From Duganella guangzhouensis (GTDB lineage: Bacteria > Pseudomonadota > Gammaproteobacteria > Burkholderiales > Burkholderiaceae_D), in assembly GCF_009674535.1 (NCBI RefSeq), contig NZ_WKJK01000004.1:1-64000 (forward strand): a stretch of DNA of 64,000 bases. The letters run 5' to 3'. Position 1 is the stretch's first letter; the number at the start of each line of letters is the position of its first letter. The position numbers and the translations under genes are program-made. Shown here piece by piece: positions 60,464 through 64,000 of the stretch. Below the pieces are notes generated by a model. The model saw nothing but the letters and a program-made list of their open reading frames with translations, ran no database searches and was not told the DNA's origin.

Positions 60464-61729
60464 ATGTCCCACACCCTGGACAGCCTGGAAACACGACCGC
60501 CCGAACAACGCGAACGCGAACTGATGATGCGCCTGCCGCAGTTGGTGGCGCGCGCCAAGGCCGCTGCCGGCTGGTCGCGCATCCTCAAGGACGTCAACCC
60601 GGCCGATGTCAACAGCCGCGCCGCGCTGGCCACGCTGCCGGTGACGCGCAAGTCGGAGCTGCACGCGCTGCAATCGCAACAAACGCCGTTCGGCGGCTTG
60701 AATACCACGCCGGTGGGCCAACTGGCGCGGGTCTACATGTCGCCCGGTCCCATCTTCGATCCGGAGGGACGCGGCGCCGACTGGTGGCGTTTCGCGCGCC
60801 CGATGTACGCCGCCGGCGTGCGTGCCGGCGGCCTGCTGCAGAACTGCTTTTCCTACCACTTCACGCCGGCCGCCTTCATGGTGGAAGGTGGCGCCGCGCG
60901 CATCGGCTGCACGGTGATCCCGGCCGGCAGCGGCCAGACCGAGATGCAGGTGCAGGCCATCGCCACGCTGCGGCCGGACACCTACGTCGGCACACCATCC
61001 TTTTTGAAGATCATCATCGAGAAGGCACAGGAGCTGGGCGCGGATGTCAGCAGCATCCGGCGCGCGCTGGTCAGCGCCGAGGCGCTGCCGGAATCGCTGC
61101 GCGGCTGGTTTGCCGAGCATGGCGTGGCGCAGGTGCTGCAGGTGTATGCCTCCGCCGACATCGGCAGCATCGCCTACGAAACCCGTACTGGCGACACGCG
61201 CGATGCCGGCATGGTGCTGGATGAAGACCTGATCCTGGAAATCGTCCGCCCAGGCAGCGGCGACACGGTGGCGCCGGGAGAGGTGGGCGAGGTGGTGGTC
61301 ACGCTGTTCAATCCCGACTATCCGCTGATCCGCTTTGCCACCGGCGACCTGTCGGCCATTCTGACCGATGCGCCGCCCTCGCCCTGCGGCCGCACCAACA
61401 CCCGCATCAAAGGCTGGCTGGGACGCGCCGACCAAACCACCAAGGTGCGCGGCATGTTCGTGCATCCGTCGCAGGTGCATGACATCGCGCGCCGCCATCC
61501 GGAAATCCTCAAGGCGCGGCTGGTGGTGTCGGGCCAGATCGCGCAGGAGGCGATGACGCTGCATTGCGAGGTGGCCGATCCGGTCAAGGCGCAGGCCAGC
61601 GCCAGCGAAGCCGCCATCGTCGAATCGATCCGCAAGCTGACCAAGCTGCGTGGCGAGGTGTTGTTTGTAGCGCCAGGCAGCCTGCCCAACGACGGCAAGG
61701 TGATCGCGGACGTGCGCGACTACCAGTAA
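60464..61729 (+). CDS. Phenylacetate-CoA ligase-like adenylating enzyme with atypical P-loop
   Basis: A 421-residue PaaK-like protein. The later motifs are clear (VYASADIGSIAYETR, FATGDLSAI, GWLGRADQTTKVRGMFVHP), with the PaaK C-terminal domain after about 320. The phosphate-binding loop SSGTTGKPT of true PaaK is replaced by MSPGPIFDPEGRG near residue 90, so ATP binding must differ or be lost. Liv-linked PaaK homologues with such a loop occur elsewhere as I recall. AAGGA lies 8 bases before the ATG at 60464; ATG 60458 is an alternative. It is the last gene of the operon. Confidence 0.85.
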   Translation: MSHTLDSLETRPPEQRERELMMRLPQLVARAKAAAGWSRILKDVNPADVNSRAALATLPVTRKSELHALQSQQTPFGGLNTTPVGQLARVYMSPGPIFDPEGRGADWWRFARPMYAAGVRAGGLLQNCFSYHFTPAAFMVEGGAARIGCTVIPAGSGQTEMQVQAIATLRPDTYVGTPSFLKIIIEKAQELGADVSSIRRALVSAEALPESLRGWFAEHGVAQVLQVYASADIGSIAYETRTGDTRDAGMVLDEDLILEIVRPGSGDTVAPGEVGEVVVTLFNPDYPLIRFATGDLSAILTDAPPSPCGRTNTRIKGWLGRADQTTKVRGMFVHPSQVHDIARRHPEILKARLVVSGQIAQEAMTLHCEVADPVKAQASASEAAIVESIRKLTKLRGEVLFVAPGSLPNDGKVIADVRDYQ

Positions 61730-61780
61730 TTGGGGGATAATAGCGGTCTTCCCGTTTGTTTTTAACAGAACTACAAGATC

Positions 61781-62350
61781 ATGCAAGACTTCCACCACAA
61801 CCGCGCCCGCGCGCTGATGAAAAGCGCCGAAGAACTCTACACCAAACAGGACGTCGACACTGCCGTCACCGCGATGGCCGATACGCTGAACGCCCGCTTC
61901 AACCACCCGGACAGCGAGGAATTCCCGCTGGTGCTGGGCGTGATGGGCGGCGCCGTGGTCTTCACCGGCAACCTGCTGCCGCAACTGAACTTCCCGCTCG
62001 AATTCGACTACATCCACGTCAGCCGTTATGGCGACGAGGACAAGGGCGGCGAGGTAGTGTGGAAAGTGGTGCCGCGTTCGAACGTCAGCGGCCGCACCGT
62101 AATCGTGTTGGACGATATCCTCGACGAAGGCGAAACCCTGGCCCACGTCAAACAACGCCTGCTGGACATGGGCGCCAAGGAAGTGGTCCTGGCAGTGTTC
62201 TGCGATAAGGCGATCGGCAAGACCAAGCCGGTGCAGGCGGACATCGTCGGCATCACCATTCCGAACCGCTTCGTGGTCGGTTTCGGCATGGATGCTTACG
62301 GCTACTGGCGCAACCTGCCGGGCCTGTGGGCGATCAACACCGAGAACTAA
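61781..62350 (+). CDS. Hypoxanthine-guanine phosphoribosyltransferase
   Basis: A 189-residue purine salvage enzyme: it joins hypoxanthine or guanine to PRPP. The PRPP motif is VIVLDDILDEGET (about 106-118), and the flexible-loop segment (HVSRYGDEDKGG) and a C-terminal base-binding part are present. The gene is preceded by its own small gap (51 bases) with an AT-rich stretch. Its stop overlaps the convergent TPR gene by 4 bases. Confidence 0.92.
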   Translation: MQDFHHNRARALMKSAEELYTKQDVDTAVTAMADTLNARFNHPDSEEFPLVLGVMGGAVVFTGNLLPQLNFPLEFDYIHVSRYGDEDKGGEVVWKVVPRSNVSGRTVIVLDDILDEGETLAHVKQRLLDMGAKEVVLAVFCDKAIGKTKPVQADIVGITIPNRFVVGFGMDAYGYWRNLPGLWAINTEN

Positions 62351-63540
62351 GGGCGCAACTGCCAGCGGTCGATGAACTGACGCACGCCGTCGGGATTGGC
62401 CGCCTTCCACGCCTCGAACTCGGGGCGCCAGGATTCCTTGTACTGCAATAGCAGCAGCGCCGGCTCCAGCTGATCGGCCTTGGCCAGCGTTTGTAGCGTT
62501 TTCAGTGCCGGGTCCTTCAACTCGCCACTGCCCTTGGCGATCGCATCATCCACCGCCTTGAAGGCCAGGCGCCACGCCGCCAATTCGGTGGCGAATGGAC
62601 CGTCCTTCGGTTTGCCGTCGCTGGCCGGTTGCTGATTGAGCGCCTCGGCGGTCGCCAGCAGCATCCACAGCGTGCCATCCGCGCTCTTGCTCATATCCGG
62701 CGTATTCAGTGAAGGATCGACCGTGATGTTGATCTTTTTGCTTGCCGGGTCCAGCTCACCGCGCGACTTGCGCGTCAGATTCAGCGGCGTCAGAGGGAAA
62801 CCACTCAGGGTGCGGATCTGATTCAGCTTGACCCAGTTGGGCAACTGGCTCGGTTGCGCGGCGATGCCGCCCATCAGCGCGCCGCTGGCGGGGCCGGGCT
62901 TGTCCTGTCCCATCAGCGCGTCGGCCAGGAAGCGCCAGCCCTGCGCATTCAATGGCTCCACTTCCACGCCCTTGCGGAAACGCTGCTCCGCCTCGGCATA
63001 TTTTTTCTGCACGAAGTAGCAGTCGCCGGCATAGATCCAGGCGGTGGAAAACTGCGGGTCCAGCGCGGCGGCACGCTCGTACTGCACCAGCGCCTCGTCC
63101 AGCTTGCGCTGGTTGAACAGCAGCTCGCCCTCATGCAGGGCGGCGGCCGCTTCCGGCGTCGGCTGGTGCAGCAACAGCGGCTTGCTGTCGCCCAGCAGGC
63201 GCAGCACTTCCTGCGCCACCGGATCGTCGCCATGCTTTTGCAGCGCCTGCCGCGCCGCCGCTTCCGCCTGCTGACGCAGCTTGGCCGAAGTCTCGCCCTG
63301 CGTATGTTCGGCCCCCACCAGAAACGCCCGCGCCAGACCCGACAGCGGCAACGACGAGCCGGGATCGACCTTGGAGGCCGCGATAAACTGTTTGAACGCC
63401 TCGCTCAGCTTACCTTCCAGCACCAGCTGATTGGCTTGATTGAACAGCTTCAAACCTTCCGGACTCATGCTGTCCAGACCCTGCGCACTTCCATAGCTGC
63501 ACACCAGGGCCAGCAACAGCGCGGCAATTTTCTTCATCAT
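62347..63540 (-). CDS. Exported tetratricopeptide-repeat protein
   Basis: A 397-residue protein with a signal peptide (about 19 residues, ending SAQG) and at least four TPR-like helical repeats, the clearest at about 130-205 (LDEALVQYERAAALDP, YAEAEQRFRKGVEVEP). The C-terminal 150 residues have no clear repeats. It is likely a periplasmic scaffold in a protein complex. No partner is apparent. It is divergent from the AraC-like membrane regulator gene. Confidence 0.85.
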   Translation of the reverse strand: MMKKIAALLLALVCSYGSAQGLDSMSPEGLKLFNQANQLVLEGKLSEAFKQFIAASKVDPGSSLPLSGLARAFLVGAEHTQGETSAKLRQQAEAAARQALQKHGDDPVAQEVLRLLGDSKPLLLHQPTPEAAAALHEGELLFNQRKLDEALVQYERAAALDPQFSTAWIYAGDCYFVQKKYAEAEQRFRKGVEVEPLNAQGWRFLADALMGQDKPGPASGALMGGIAAQPSQLPNWVKLNQIRTLSGFPLTPLNLTRKSRGELDPASKKINITVDPSLNTPDMSKSADGTLWMLLATAEALNQQPASDGKPKDGPFATELAAWRLAFKAVDDAIAKGSGELKDPALKTLQTLAKADQLEPALLLLQYKESWRPEFEAWKAANPDGVRQFIDRWQLRP

Positions 63541-63614
63541 CGGTCCCGTGTTTTCAGAGACTTCATATTAACTTAAAAGCAATTGCCATGCGAGACGGGA
63601 GATGGCAGGATTGC

Positions 63615-64000
63615 ATGATGGTTAACGCGATCTTTTCATGGCTGTTCCTGGCGGCGATTGCCCAGGCGATTTTGCTCAGTGTGGCGCTGTTGAATCCGCG
63701 CCAGCCGGAGATGCGCACCGCCAACCGATTGCTGTCGGCACTGCTGCTGATTTTTTCCGCCATCCTCGGCCATGCCTGGCTGGGACTGAACCATTTGTAT
63801 CGCGACTATCCGCATAGCGCGCTGGCTATCGTCACGCTGGGGCTGGCCGTAGGGCCGCTGCTGTATCTGTACCTGCGCGCCATGTTGTCCGATCAAGCGC
63901 TGGGACGACGCGCCTGGCTGCATTTTCTGCCATTCGGACTCGCCACGCTGGCAATGACGCCGTTCTACCTGCAATCCGCAGCAGCCAAACTGGCCTGGAT
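63615..64000 (+). CDS. N-terminal part of a membrane-anchored regulator (probably AraC family), runs off the window
   Basis: The frame opens at ATG 63615 (ATG 63618 is in frame too) with AGGA upstream, and is still open at the window end (about 128 residues). It has at least four hydrophobic helices (AIFSWLFLAAIAQAILL, LLSALLLIFSAILGHAWLGL and two more). This layout of membrane helices at the N terminus is typical of AraC-type regulators with a 7TM-like sensor and a C-terminal HTH, so I call it that by analogy; the DNA-binding part is outside the window. It stands divergent from the TPR gene. Confidence 0.6.
   Translation, partial: MMVNAIFSWLFLAAIAQAILLSVALLNPRQPEMRTANRLLSALLLIFSAILGHAWLGLNHLYRDYPHSALAIVTLGLAVGPLLYLYLRAMLSDQALGRRAWLHFLPFGLATLAMTPFYLQSAAAKLAW

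Noticed and set aside
60341..62410. 689-codon open frame on the minus strand across the PaaK-like and phosphoribosyltransferase genes
   Set aside because: Spans two well-supported plus-strand genes and has no recognisable domain.

Overview
The window looks like a chromosome segment of a betaproteobacterium of the Oxalobacteraceae type (Massilia, Duganella or Janthinobacterium relatives). The grounds are the protein flavour of the housekeeping genes (RarD, EttA, Kup, Ohr, aminopeptidase P, a liv-type transporter), strong Shine-Dalgarno use and high GC in the right two thirds. The genus is an inference; no rRNA, tRNA or CRISPR array was seen.

Region 1 (1-24.5 kb) is accessory in character: visibly AT-richer intergenic DNA, an IS21 istA remnant at the left edge and an orphan tniQ at the right edge. 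It holds a GFA-family protein, an ATP-grasp protein, a convergent two-component pair (HTH-receiver regulator and histidine kinase), and two divergent operons. The leftward operon encodes a MexF-type RND pump (adaptor, transporter, outer-membrane factor) whose last gene overlaps egtB and then egtD, the ergothioneine enzymes; a Kef/CPA2-like antiporter follows. The rightward operon encodes a kynurenine formamidase-like hydrolase, an indoleamine 2,3-dioxygenase, a FOXRED2-like flavoprotein, a cupin, kynurenine 3-monooxygenase, a Cys-type glutathione S-transferase, a YciI-like protein and a 3-methyladenine DNA glycosylase. There is no kynureninase, so the predicted product is 3-hydroxykynurenine or something made from it. 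I infer that the two operons form one unit: make an oxidisable tryptophan catabolite, contain it with thiols and GST, and export it.

Region 2 (24.7-37.7 kb): ohr with three near-palindromic operator-like sites; an acetyltransferase; a NtrY/NtrC-like pair divergent from a macA-like adaptor, an ABC ATPase and three tandem FtsX permeases. A well-formed sigma-54 promoter and two upstream palindromes sit between them.

Region 3 (37.7-52.2 kb) is mostly ordinary chromosome: FKBP lipoprotein, Kup, RarD, EttA, a coupled small membrane/winged-helix pair, an outer-membrane barrel, a chemotaxis receptor, AlkB, a molybdopterin-fold protein, a DUF2520 protein, MgtC, aminopeptidase P.

Region 4 (52.2-64 kb): an AT-rich gene-poor stretch with a REP-like inverted repeat, then a tightly coupled operon of a long-chain acyl-CoA ligase, a complete liv-type ABC importer, a YjbR-like protein and a PaaK-like ligase with an unusual P-loop. 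It is followed by a phosphoribosyltransferase, a TPR protein and the start of a membrane-anchored regulator that runs off the window.
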